Of a DNA stretch of 64,000 nucleotides, positions 54,596 through 62,005 are shown piece by piece. The translations under genes were made by a program, and so were the position numbers. The notes below the pieces were generated by a model. The model worked only from the letters and a program-made list of their open reading frames with translations, was not told the origin of the DNA and did not search any database. Position 1 is the stretch's first letter. Each line of letters opens with the position of its first letter. Source of the DNA: Desulfocarbo sp964620595 (GTDB lineage: Bacteria; Desulfobacterota; Desulfarculia; Desulfarculales; Desulfarculaceae); contig CAZUHP010000007.1 in assembly GCA_964620595.1 (NCBI GenBank), forward strand, positions 31,992 through 95,991, read 5' to 3'.

Positions 54596-55381
54596 TCATT
54601 GTTTTTGGCTGACCTCGCGCAGGGCCAAAAGCGCGGCGCCCTCGGCCCCGGTTAGCTGGGGCCGGGGCGTGGTGAACACCTCCTGGCCCAGGGCGGCGGC
54701 CATCATCTCCAGCAGGTAGGGGTTGTGGGCCACCACCCCGCCGGTCATGACCACGGTGTTGTCCAGCACGTCCATCTCGCGCACCCGCTTGATGACCGAG
54801 GCGAAAAGCCCCTTGATCAGCGCCTCCACCGGCACCCCCTCCCGTATCTTGCCCAGCACCTCGGTGGCGGTGAACACGGTGCAAAAGGCGCCCAGGCTGG
54901 CCTCGTGGGTGGCGCCCTTGGCCATGTCGTTGAAGCGGGCCAGGTCCAGATCTAGGCGCAGGGCCATCTCCTCCAGGAAGGCGCCGGTGCCGGCGGCGCA
55001 CTTGCGGTTCATCTTGAAGGACACCCGGTGGCCCCGATCGTCCAACTTGATGATCTTGTTGTCCTGGCCGCCGATATCCACCACGCTGAGCGCCCGGGGG
55101 AAATGGTGGAAGGCCCCGGCCGCGTGGCAGGCGATCTCGGTGCGGGTGTCGTGGGCAAAGGCCACGTTCTTGCGGCCGTAGCCGCAGGAGAACACCCGGT
55201 CCACCTGGCCGGGCTCCAGGCCCGCCTGGGCCAGGGCCTCCTCGAAGCCGCGCTGGGCGCTGGCCGCGAAATCCACTCCCGAGCGCCGGATGGAGGAGCC
55301 CAGCAGGTTCCCCTCCTGGTCCAGGATGGCAACCTTGGTGGCGGCCGCGCCTATGTCTATGCCCGCGGCTATGGCTGCCAC
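54596..55381 (-). CDS. BadF/HgdC-type ATPase (dehydratase/DCCP activator)
   Basis: A 261-residue ASKHA ATPase with AAGIDIGAAATKVAIL, VVDIGGQDNKIIKL, KCAAGTGAFLEEMA and VMTGGVVAHNPYL. The conserved cysteines in NRKCAAGTG and LGAFCTVFTATEV bind the 4Fe-4S cluster shared by two monomers. Such ATPases use ATP to drive one low-potential electron into HgdB/BcrC-type proteins. The start is GTG 55381. Its partner lies 98 bases upstream. Confidence 0.92.
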   Translation of the reverse strand: MAAIAAGIDIGAAATKVAILDQEGNLLGSSIRRSGVDFAASAQRGFEEALAQAGLEPGQVDRVFSCGYGRKNVAFAHDTRTEIACHAAGAFHHFPRALSVVDIGGQDNKIIKLDDRGHRVSFKMNRKCAAGTGAFLEEMALRLDLDLARFNDMAKGATHEASLGAFCTVFTATEVLGKIREGVPVEALIKGLFASVIKRVREMDVLDNTVVMTGGVVAHNPYLLEMMAAALGQEVFTTPRPQLTGAEGAALLALREVSQKQ

Positions 55382-55478
55382 CGCGGCCTCGCCTCATATC
55401 CGCCCCGGCGCTGGTCCGCCAGGGCTCTTGTGCCAGAACATACCGTTTTAAAAGGTTTTTCCCCGTTTGGGCGGATCG

Positions 55479-56711
55479 TCATGCGGTCTCCAGTAGCTGT
55501 TCCACAAAGGCCTCTATGTTGGTCTTGGCCTGCTCGTCGCTGAAGCAGCGCAGGTCGTTGAGGTCGCCGTTGATGATGATGGAGGGGATGCCCAGCTCCT
55601 TGGAGAGCCGGTTGGGCAGGGCGAAGCGGCTGTTGGTGTTGTAGGGGCAGGTCTTGGCGTCGTGGAACACCAGCCCCTGCACCCCGCACAGCTCCACCCA
55701 CTCCTTTATGTAGTCTTCCTTGAAGTCCTCGTCGCGGACGTTGAATATCTCCAAGGCGGCCAGGGCCATGGACTCGAAGGGGTCCTCGGCGTCCAAGGGA
55801 TCGAAAATCCAGGAATTGCAGTAGGTTGAGGCCACAACCGGCGCCTTGAGTTCGTAGAACAGGTCGCCCAGCATCCTCAGCCGGCCCCACACCGGCATGC
55901 CGTCCCAGTACAGGCGCACCCGCTCGCCGGGCACCGCGGCCACCCCGGCCTGGATGCGCTCGTCTATCTCGGCCAGCAAAAGGTCATAATACTCCACCGC
56001 CTGGGGGGTGCCGCGCAGCACCACGGCCGGGGCCATGTGGATGCAGTGGTCGAAGAAGGTCATGGGCGTGGGCTGGTGGGCGGCGGACTCCAGCACCTTG
56101 CGCCAGCGGATGGTGCACTCCTTGGAGAGCCCCACCACCTCGCGGAAGCGGTCCATGTCGAACTTGTTGCCGCTTATCTCCTCCAGGGCGGGAACCATGC
56201 TCTCCAACTGGCTTTTCACGTCCTCCACGTGGCTTTTCTTGACCTCGTGGATCATGCGGGGGTTCTGGATGCCCACCAGGGGCACCTTCCACTCCCGGGA
56301 GTAGAAGGCGAACCAGTCCTGCACCTCCCGGCACTGGTTGTTGTTGTAGACCAGCACGTCGGCCTTGGGCACGGTTTCCATGCCATAGGCCCGGGTCAGG
56401 GGGGTTACGCCCTGCAGATAGGCGCCCACGTCCGAGGTGAGGTAGGAGCAGATGTCCGGCGAGTAGCCCGCCGCGTTGGCCACGGGGATCACCTCGGTGG
56501 CCATGCGGGTGGCCCCCAGCATGGCGCCGTGGTTCTCCGGGTAATACACCTCAAAACCCATGGCCAAAAGCAGCTCGGCCGGCCCCACGCTGGTGCACCA
56601 GGCCACCTTGGGGTTGCCTTCCTTCTTGGCCTGGTCCAGGTCCCGGAAGTAGTCGGCCATGATTTTCTTCATTTGTCCCGTGGCCTTAATGGGTGGAACC
56701 TCTGATGCCAT
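55479..56711 (-). CDS. HgdB/DCCP-like double-cubane or 2-hydroxyacyl-CoA dehydratase-type protein
   Basis: A 410-residue protein of the 2-hydroxyacyl-CoA dehydratase D family. Cluster cysteine candidates are Cys39 (VAWCTSVGP), Cys88 (SPDICSY) and Cys127 (NNNQCREVQDW), with later TYCNSW, KTCPYN and DLRCFSDEQ segments. Dehydratases and benzoyl-CoA reductases need two different subunits of this type; only one is present, so a homodimeric double-cubane cluster protein is the closer fit. It is paired with the BadF-type ATPase. The substrate is unknown. Confidence 0.78.
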   Translation of the reverse strand: MASEVPPIKATGQMKKIMADYFRDLDQAKKEGNPKVAWCTSVGPAELLLAMGFEVYYPENHGAMLGATRMATEVIPVANAAGYSPDICSYLTSDVGAYLQGVTPLTRAYGMETVPKADVLVYNNNQCREVQDWFAFYSREWKVPLVGIQNPRMIHEVKKSHVEDVKSQLESMVPALEEISGNKFDMDRFREVVGLSKECTIRWRKVLESAAHQPTPMTFFDHCIHMAPAVVLRGTPQAVEYYDLLLAEIDERIQAGVAAVPGERVRLYWDGMPVWGRLRMLGDLFYELKAPVVASTYCNSWIFDPLDAEDPFESMALAALEIFNVRDEDFKEDYIKEWVELCGVQGLVFHDAKTCPYNTNSRFALPNRLSKELGIPSIIINGDLNDLRCFSDEQAKTNIEAFVEQLLETA

Positions 56712-56816
56712 GGCGAACCCTTCCCCAGCGTGCCCGCCCAGACCGCCGCCGCAGCGCCCAAAGCGATAAAAAAGCGGCGGTTGGAACGAAAAACGGTGGA
56801 CAAAATGATTACATGT

Positions 56817-56833
56817 TAGCTACAATCTAGCTA
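56817..56833. promoter_or_regulatory. TAGCTA inverted-repeat operator candidate
   Basis: Two palindromic TAGCTA sequences (56817-56822 and 56828-56833) are separated by five bases in an AT-richer stretch between the divergent HgdB-like and HdrA-like genes. It could be an operator for either. Only the dyad is seen; no regulator gene is near. Confidence 0.4.
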
Positions 56834-56943
56834 ATTCGCACTATAGACAGGGCTAAATAAGCTTGTCAAGCCCAAAACAGTGCGCGCCGGGGCCAGAGCC
56901 TGGCCCAAGTTGACTTGAGGGCTCAAAGCAGGAAGGACGCCGC

Positions 56944-58032
56944 GTGACAGATATCAGTACACCCGTCTTGATACTGGGCGGGGGGGTGGCAGGATTGGCC
57001 TCCTCCCTGGAGCTGGCCCGGCGGGGGGTGGCTTCTATTTTAGCAGAAAAGGGCCCGCGGCTGGGTGGCCGGGTGCGGGATTTCTGCTGCAAGGCCACCC
57101 AGGCCTGTGTACACTGCGGGGCCTGCCGCCTGGGCGATCTGTTGGCCGAGGCGGCCACCCGTCCCGAGGCCGCCTACCGCACCCTGGCCCTGGCCGGGGG
57201 TGCCCGCCCGGTGGAGGGCGGCTGGGAGGTGGAGCTGCTTCCCCAGCCCGCCGAGGGCGATGACGACCCTCTGGCCCAGCCCCTTTTGGACAAGACCTCG
57301 ATAAAGGCCCAGGCGGTGATCCTGGCGGTGGGCTACGAGCCCTTTGACCCGCGCCGCAAGAGCCGCTTCGGCTACGGCCGGGTGCCGGGGGTGATGACCG
57401 CCCTGGAGCTGGAGGCCATGCTGGGCCAAGGCGTACTGGCCGCGGCAGACGGGCAGGTGCCGGAGCGGGTGGCCTTCATCCAGTGCGTGGGCTCGCGGGA
57501 CCAGAGCCTGGGCAACCTCTATTGTTCCCGGGTGTGCTGCGGCTTTGCCCTGGACATGGCCGGGCTGATAAAGCAGGGCTGGCCGGACACCCAGGTCACG
57601 TTTTTCCACATGGACGTGCAGGGCTATGGCCGGGCCTGGGAAGAGGCCCTGCCCGAGATGCGAAAGGCCATAGAATTCGTGCGGGCCATGCCCGGCGAGG
57701 TGGCCGCGGGCCAGTCCGGCCCCCTGGTGCGCTTTGCCGGGCCGGATGGCCAGCCCCAGGAGCGGGAGTTCGGCCTGGTGGCGCTCTCCCAGGGCCTCAC
57801 CCCGCCGGCCAGCGCTGGCGCCCTGGCCGAGATGTTCGGGCTCAGCCGCACGGCAGACGGGTTCCTGGGCCAGGATGGCGGCCTGGCCGAGGCCGGCGCG
57901 CCGGGGGTGTTCGTGGCCGGCGCGGCCCGGGGTCCCCGGGGCATTGCCGAGTCCATAGACCACGCCGCCTTGGCTGCCAGCCAGGCCATGGAGTTGCTGC
58001 TTTCCAGCGGAAAGGAGGCGGCCCATGGCTAG
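56944..58032 (+). CDS. QmoA/HdrA-like FAD protein
   Basis: A 362-residue flavoprotein starting at GTG 56944. FAD-binding VLILGGGVAGLASSLELARRG is at the N-terminus, FCCKATQACVHCGAC (residues 48-62) could bind a 4Fe-4S cluster, and FIQCVGSRD with CSRVCC is an HdrA/QmoA hallmark. It is shorter than HdrA (about 650 residues) and matches QmoA size. The next gene, QmoB-like, starts inside its end, and HdrC and HdrB genes follow. It likely performs flavin-based electron routing in the cytoplasm. Confidence 0.87.
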   Translation: MTDISTPVLILGGGVAGLASSLELARRGVASILAEKGPRLGGRVRDFCCKATQACVHCGACRLGDLLAEAATRPEAAYRTLALAGGARPVEGGWEVELLPQPAEGDDDPLAQPLLDKTSIKAQAVILAVGYEPFDPRRKSRFGYGRVPGVMTALELEAMLGQGVLAAADGQVPERVAFIQCVGSRDQSLGNLYCSRVCCGFALDMAGLIKQGWPDTQVTFFHMDVQGYGRAWEEALPEMRKAIEFVRAMPGEVAAGQSGPLVRFAGPDGQPQEREFGLVALSQGLTPPASAGALAEMFGLSRTADGFLGQDGGLAEAGAPGVFVAGAARGPRGIAESIDHAALAASQAMELLLSSGKEAAHG

Positions 58033-59875
58033 GGTGAGCCTGGTGTGGGTGGCCCGTCCCGGCCTGGAGGACCTGGACCCGGCGGCGGTGGCTGCGGCGG
58101 CCGGGCTGGAGCTGGACCCGGGCGGCCCCATCGCTGCGGCGGTGGTGACCGCGCCGGAATGGGCCGCCCCGGGGGCGGTGCGTTCGCGCCTGGCTGGTAA
58201 GCCAGTGCAATGGCTGGATTTATCCGGCGAAGTCGGGGGCGGGGACCAGGCATTGCGCCTGGCCCGGGCCGCGGCGGCGGTGGCCCGGGCGGCCGGCCGG
58301 GCGGCCAAGGGCACCCTGCCCCAGGTATACACCGCCCAGCCGGCCCAGACCGTGCTGGTGGCCGGGGCCGGCCTGGCCGCGGTGGCTGCGGCCCGGGAGG
58401 CGGCCCTTCTGGGCCACCCGGTGGTCCTGGCCATTCCTGGGGACGAGCCGGCCCAAGCGGGCGGGGACGACGACCCCGAGGAGGTGAGCCTTTTGGCCGC
58501 CCGCCTGCCGGCCCAGGTGGAGGTGCTGGCCCGGACCGAACTCAGCCACCTCACCGGCGCGGCCGGCGACTTCCTGGCCGAGCTGGCGGGACCCCAGGGC
58601 CGCGTGGAAAAGCGCTTCGGCGCGGTGGTATTGGCCCCGGCCGGAGGCTATGCCGCTCCTCCTGCCGGGCTGGACCCGGAGTTGGCCAAGCCGGTGGAGG
58701 AGCTGGAGCCCGACCGCTTGGCCGGCAAGGAGGGCGGGTGGCTGCAGGCCGCGGTCCTGGCCGGGGTGGAGGCCCCGGCCCCGGCCGACGCCTTTGCCCG
58801 GGCGGTGGATGCCGCCCTGGCCCTGCAATCCCGCGACTTCGTGCAGGCCTATCTCATCTTCAGCGAGGCCCGGGTGGCCAGCGAGGGCGGCGAGCGCCGC
58901 TACCGCCAGGCCCGGGAGGCCGGGGTGATCGCGGTGCGGGTGGAGCCCGGCGGCCTGGGCGTGGAGCAGGGCGGCCGGGTGCTCAAGTGGCGCGATCCCC
59001 TCCTGGACCAGGAGGTGGAACTGCGGCCCGACGTGCTGGCCGTGGCCGGCGAGGTCTTTGCGCCCCTGCCCGGTTTCCTGGCCAACCAGGTACTTTGGCC
59101 GGGCTGGGACTGGCTGGTACCCGAGGGGCCCCGCTTTTCCGGGGGGCGCACCGCCCGCAGCGGGCTCTACATCACCGGCGCCCTGCGCTCCACCGCGCCG
59201 GGCGCCCCCCGGCGGGTGGAGGCCGCGGCCGCGGCCGCGGACCTGCACGACCTTCTGAGCCACGGCCGGGCCACGCCGGTGCCCAGCGTGCGCCACACCC
59301 TGTGTGCCTCCTGCCTCACCTGCGTGCGGGTGTGTCCCCACGGGGTGCCCCACTACGGCGCCGAGGCCATAGAGTGCGCACCCGCCGCCTGCCTGGCCTG
59401 CGGCATGTGCGCGGCCGAGTGCCCGGCCGAGGCCATCGCCCCGCCGGGCTGGTCCAACCCTGAACTCACGGCCGGGCTGGAGGCGGGGCTGGCCAAGGCG
59501 GCTTCGCCCAGGCTGGTGCTCTTTGCCTGCGCCCGTTCCGGGGCCCAGGCCTTTGCCGAGCTGAGCCGGGCGGGCCACCAGTGGCCCCAGGGCCTCTTGC
59601 TCTACCCGGTGCCCTGCGCGGGCCGGGTGGGGATGCAGCTCATCATGAAGGCCCTGGGCGCGGGCGCGGCCGGGGTCATGGTGGCCGGCTGCCACGAGGG
59701 GAACTGCCGCTCGGTGAGCGGCAACCTGCGCGCCCGCCTGCGCGCCGGCGAGGCGGCCCGCCTCTTGGAGCAACTGGACCTGGGGCCGGAGCGGGTGCGG
59801 TTCGTGCACCTGGCCTCCAACCAGGCGCGCCGCCTGGCCCAGGCCGTGGAAGAATTCGCCTCCGGGCTGGGATGA
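58025..59875 (+). CDS. QmoB/HdrA-MvhD-like protein
   Basis: A 616-residue protein in QmoB style. Residues 100-440 are a degenerate FAD/pyridine-nucleotide region (VLVAGAGLAAVAAAREAAL); 445-485 hold two ferredoxin motifs, CASCLTCVRVCPHG and CLACGMCAAECP; and the last 120 residues are an MvhD-like domain (CARSG, PCAGRVG, VAGCHEGNCRSVSGN). Proteins with this order accept electrons from several partners in Hdr/Qmo complexes. Its ATG overlaps the QmoA-like stop by eight bases. Confidence 0.85.
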   Translation: MARVSLVWVARPGLEDLDPAAVAAAAGLELDPGGPIAAAVVTAPEWAAPGAVRSRLAGKPVQWLDLSGEVGGGDQALRLARAAAAVARAAGRAAKGTLPQVYTAQPAQTVLVAGAGLAAVAAAREAALLGHPVVLAIPGDEPAQAGGDDDPEEVSLLAARLPAQVEVLARTELSHLTGAAGDFLAELAGPQGRVEKRFGAVVLAPAGGYAAPPAGLDPELAKPVEELEPDRLAGKEGGWLQAAVLAGVEAPAPADAFARAVDAALALQSRDFVQAYLIFSEARVASEGGERRYRQAREAGVIAVRVEPGGLGVEQGGRVLKWRDPLLDQEVELRPDVLAVAGEVFAPLPGFLANQVLWPGWDWLVPEGPRFSGGRTARSGLYITGALRSTAPGAPRRVEAAAAAADLHDLLSHGRATPVPSVRHTLCASCLTCVRVCPHGVPHYGAEAIECAPAACLACGMCAAECPAEAIAPPGWSNPELTAGLEAGLAKAASPRLVLFACARSGAQAFAELSRAGHQWPQGLLLYPVPCAGRVGMQLIMKALGAGAAGVMVAGCHEGNCRSVSGNLRARLRAGEAARLLEQLDLGPERVRFVHLASNQARRLAQAVEEFASGLG

Positions 59876-59885
59876 GAAATAAGAG

Positions 59886-60386
59886 ATGATACTGCTGAAC
59901 GAGAGTGATCCTGGCTTCAAGTACGAGGTGGCCGCCGAGCCCGGCGGGGCGGGCATCAAGGTCTGCTTCGCCTGCGCGGCCTGCACTGCCCGCTGCCCGG
60001 TGGCCGGGCACCGGCCGGAGTACGACCCCCGGCGCATAATCCGGCTCACCCTTCTGGGCCGGCGCGAGGAGGTGCTCTCCTCGCCGCTCATCTGGCTGTG
60101 CTCGGCCTGCTATTCCTGCCAGGAGGTGTGCCCCCAGCAGGTGCGCTTCACCGAGGTGCTCACCGCCATCAAGAACCTGGCCGCCCGGGCCGGCTACGCC
60201 CCGCCCTCGGCCCGGCAGACCGCGAAGATCCTGGCCGGCCATGGCCGCCTCTTGGCGGTGACCGAGTTCGAAAACGAAAAACGGGCGGATCTGGGCCTGC
60301 CGCCGGTGGAGGAGCACGGCGCGGACTACGCCGCCATCCTGGGCATCCAGCCCGAGGCCGAAGAGGCGGCCGGGGAGGATGCGTGA
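59886..60386 (+). CDS. hdrC: HdrC-like iron-sulfur protein
   Basis: A 166-residue protein with two 4Fe-4S motifs, CFACAACTARCP near residue 27 and CSACYSCQEVCP near 77. It connects the flavin subunits to the CCG-domain subunit HdrB. Its stop codon TGA overlaps the HdrB start ATG, typical of hdrCB pairs. In true Qmo the equivalent is fused to a membrane cytochrome (QmoC); here it is soluble. Confidence 0.9.
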   Translation: MILLNESDPGFKYEVAAEPGGAGIKVCFACAACTARCPVAGHRPEYDPRRIIRLTLLGRREEVLSSPLIWLCSACYSCQEVCPQQVRFTEVLTAIKNLAARAGYAPPSARQTAKILAGHGRLLAVTEFENEKRADLGLPPVEEHGADYAAILGIQPEAEEAAGEDA

Positions 60387-61261
60387 TGCAGGCGCTGCTT
60401 TTCTTGGGCTGCACGGTGCCGGTGCGCAACCTGAACTACGAACTCAGCGCCCGCAAGGTGGCCGGCCTGTTGGGGGTGGAGCTGAAGGACGACCCCGAGC
60501 TGGGCTGCTGCGGCTATCCCCTCAAGGGCTCGGACCAGGAGGCGGCCCTGGTCATCGCGGCCCGGGCCCTGGCCCAGGCGGGCAGGACCGGCCTGCCCCT
60601 GGTGGCTCTGTGCTCGGCCTGCGCCGGCACCCTGGCCGAGGCCGAGCACCTCTTGGCCCACGACCAGGACCTGCGGGCCAGGGTGAACCAGCGCCTGGAG
60701 CCCTTGGGGCTCGATTACCAGCCTGGGGTCGTGGTGCGCCACTTGGTGCGGTATCTTTTGGAAGAGGTGGGCCTGGAGGCCATCCAGGCCAAGATGACCC
60801 GGTCCCTGGAGGGATTCAGCTTTGCGCCCCATTACGGCTGCCACTACCTGAAGCCCAGCGAGATCACCGGCGGCTTCGATGACCCCGAAGACCCCCAAAG
60901 CCTGGCCCGGCTCATCCAGGCCACCGGCGCCCAGGCGGTGGATTACGCCACCTTGAAGGAGTGCTGCGGCGGCGGGGTGCTGGGTGCGGACGAGGAGCTG
61001 GCCGGGCTCATGGCGGGCAAGAAGCTGAGCGAGCTGGACGCGGCCGGGGTGACCGCCCTGGCCTTGATTTGCCCCTTCTGCAACGTGATGTACGAGGGGC
61101 AGCAAAAGGCCATCGGCAAGAGGATGGGCACCAAGCTCAAGGTGCCGGTGGTGTATGTCACCCAGCTCCTGGGCCTGGCCATGGGCCTGGCCCCGGACGA
61201 GGTGGGGCTCAAGCTGAACCGGGTGAAGCCCAAGAAGTTGATCGCGGCCTTCAAGGAGTGA
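60386..61261 (+). CDS. hdrB: HdrB-like protein with two CCG domains
   Basis: A 291-residue protein with two cysteine-rich CCG units (CCGYPLKG with CSACAG; HYGCHYLKP, ECCGGGVLG and ICPFC). In methanogens HdrB binds non-cubane 4Fe-4S clusters and reduces the heterodisulfide; in bacteria the disulfide or other acceptor is often unknown. The start at 60386 overlaps the HdrC stop. A GcvH-like gene follows 118 bases later. Confidence 0.9.
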   Translation: MQALLFLGCTVPVRNLNYELSARKVAGLLGVELKDDPELGCCGYPLKGSDQEAALVIAARALAQAGRTGLPLVALCSACAGTLAEAEHLLAHDQDLRARVNQRLEPLGLDYQPGVVVRHLVRYLLEEVGLEAIQAKMTRSLEGFSFAPHYGCHYLKPSEITGGFDDPEDPQSLARLIQATGAQAVDYATLKECCGGGVLGADEELAGLMAGKKLSELDAAGVTALALICPFCNVMYEGQQKAIGKRMGTKLKVPVVYVTQLLGLAMGLAPDEVGLKLNRVKPKKLIAAFKE

Positions 61262-61379
61262 GGGCCGGCCGGCAGGAGGCGCGTACCCCTGCCGGGAACC
61301 ATGGCCGCCCGCCCTTGGCCCAGCGCCCCGGCGGCGGCGCCCCCGAACCTTTTGAACCGCAGTGGGGAGGATTAAGTTC

Positions 61380-61808
61380 ATGAAGGTCAAAGACTACAAT
61401 TTCCCTGATGACCTCTACTACGACAACAACCATTTCTGGGCCCGGGTGGAGGGCGATGTGGTGGTCATGGGCACCACCGACCTGACCCAGAAGATGGCCG
61501 GCGAGATCACCTTTGTGGACGTGCCCGAGGAGGACGACGAGGTGACCCAGGGCAAGCCCTTTGGCTCCATCGAGAGCGGCAAATGGGTGGGCCGGGTGTA
61601 CGCTCCGGTTTCCGGCGTGGTCATCGAAGGCAACGAGGACTTGGAGGACGAGCCCGAGTTGATCAACGAGGACTGCTACGGCAAGGGCTGGATATGCAAG
61701 ATCAAGCCCAGCAACCTGGAGGCGGAGCTCAAGAACCTGATGCAGGGCGAGGCCTACCAAGCCTGGGTGGAAAAGGAAATCGCCAAGGTCGAGGCCGAGG
61801 CCGGCTAG
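61380..61808 (+). CDS. GcvH-like lipoyl-carrier protein
   Basis: A 142-residue protein of the glycine-cleavage H family. DLTQKMAGEITFVDVP and SIESGKWVGRVYAPVSG contain the lipoyl-lysine position, and EDCYGKGWICKIKPSN follows with two cysteines near the usual GWL site. No gcvT or gcvP genes are near. It is between HdrB and a GlcD-HdrD gene, as expected of a lipoate-binding protein that works with Hdr-like complexes. AGGAT precedes ATG 61380. Confidence 0.82.
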   Translation: MKVKDYNFPDDLYYDNNHFWARVEGDVVVMGTTDLTQKMAGEITFVDVPEEDDEVTQGKPFGSIESGKWVGRVYAPVSGVVIEGNEDLEDEPELINEDCYGKGWICKIKPSNLEAELKNLMQGEAYQAWVEKEIAKVEAEAG

Positions 61809-62005
61809 GAGGCTTGTGCCTGTGGGCAAGTTTCTTCATGCAATGAATTACGACCGCGCTGGAGGCCGGCGGGGGCTTTTGCCCCGCGGCTATTTTAGCG
61901 GCGGCTAGCATGGTGTGTTTCAGGGGGAGCGGCCCGCCCGGGCGCTCCCCGGTTTTTAAAGCGCCCGGCGCCCCCAGCGCGCGGCCGGGTGGGGAGGTGT
62001 GAGTC

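Noticed and set aside
61380..61808. GcvH as part of the glycine cleavage system
   Set aside because: No gcvT or gcvP genes are seen; neighbours are Hdr-like and GlcD-HdrD genes.
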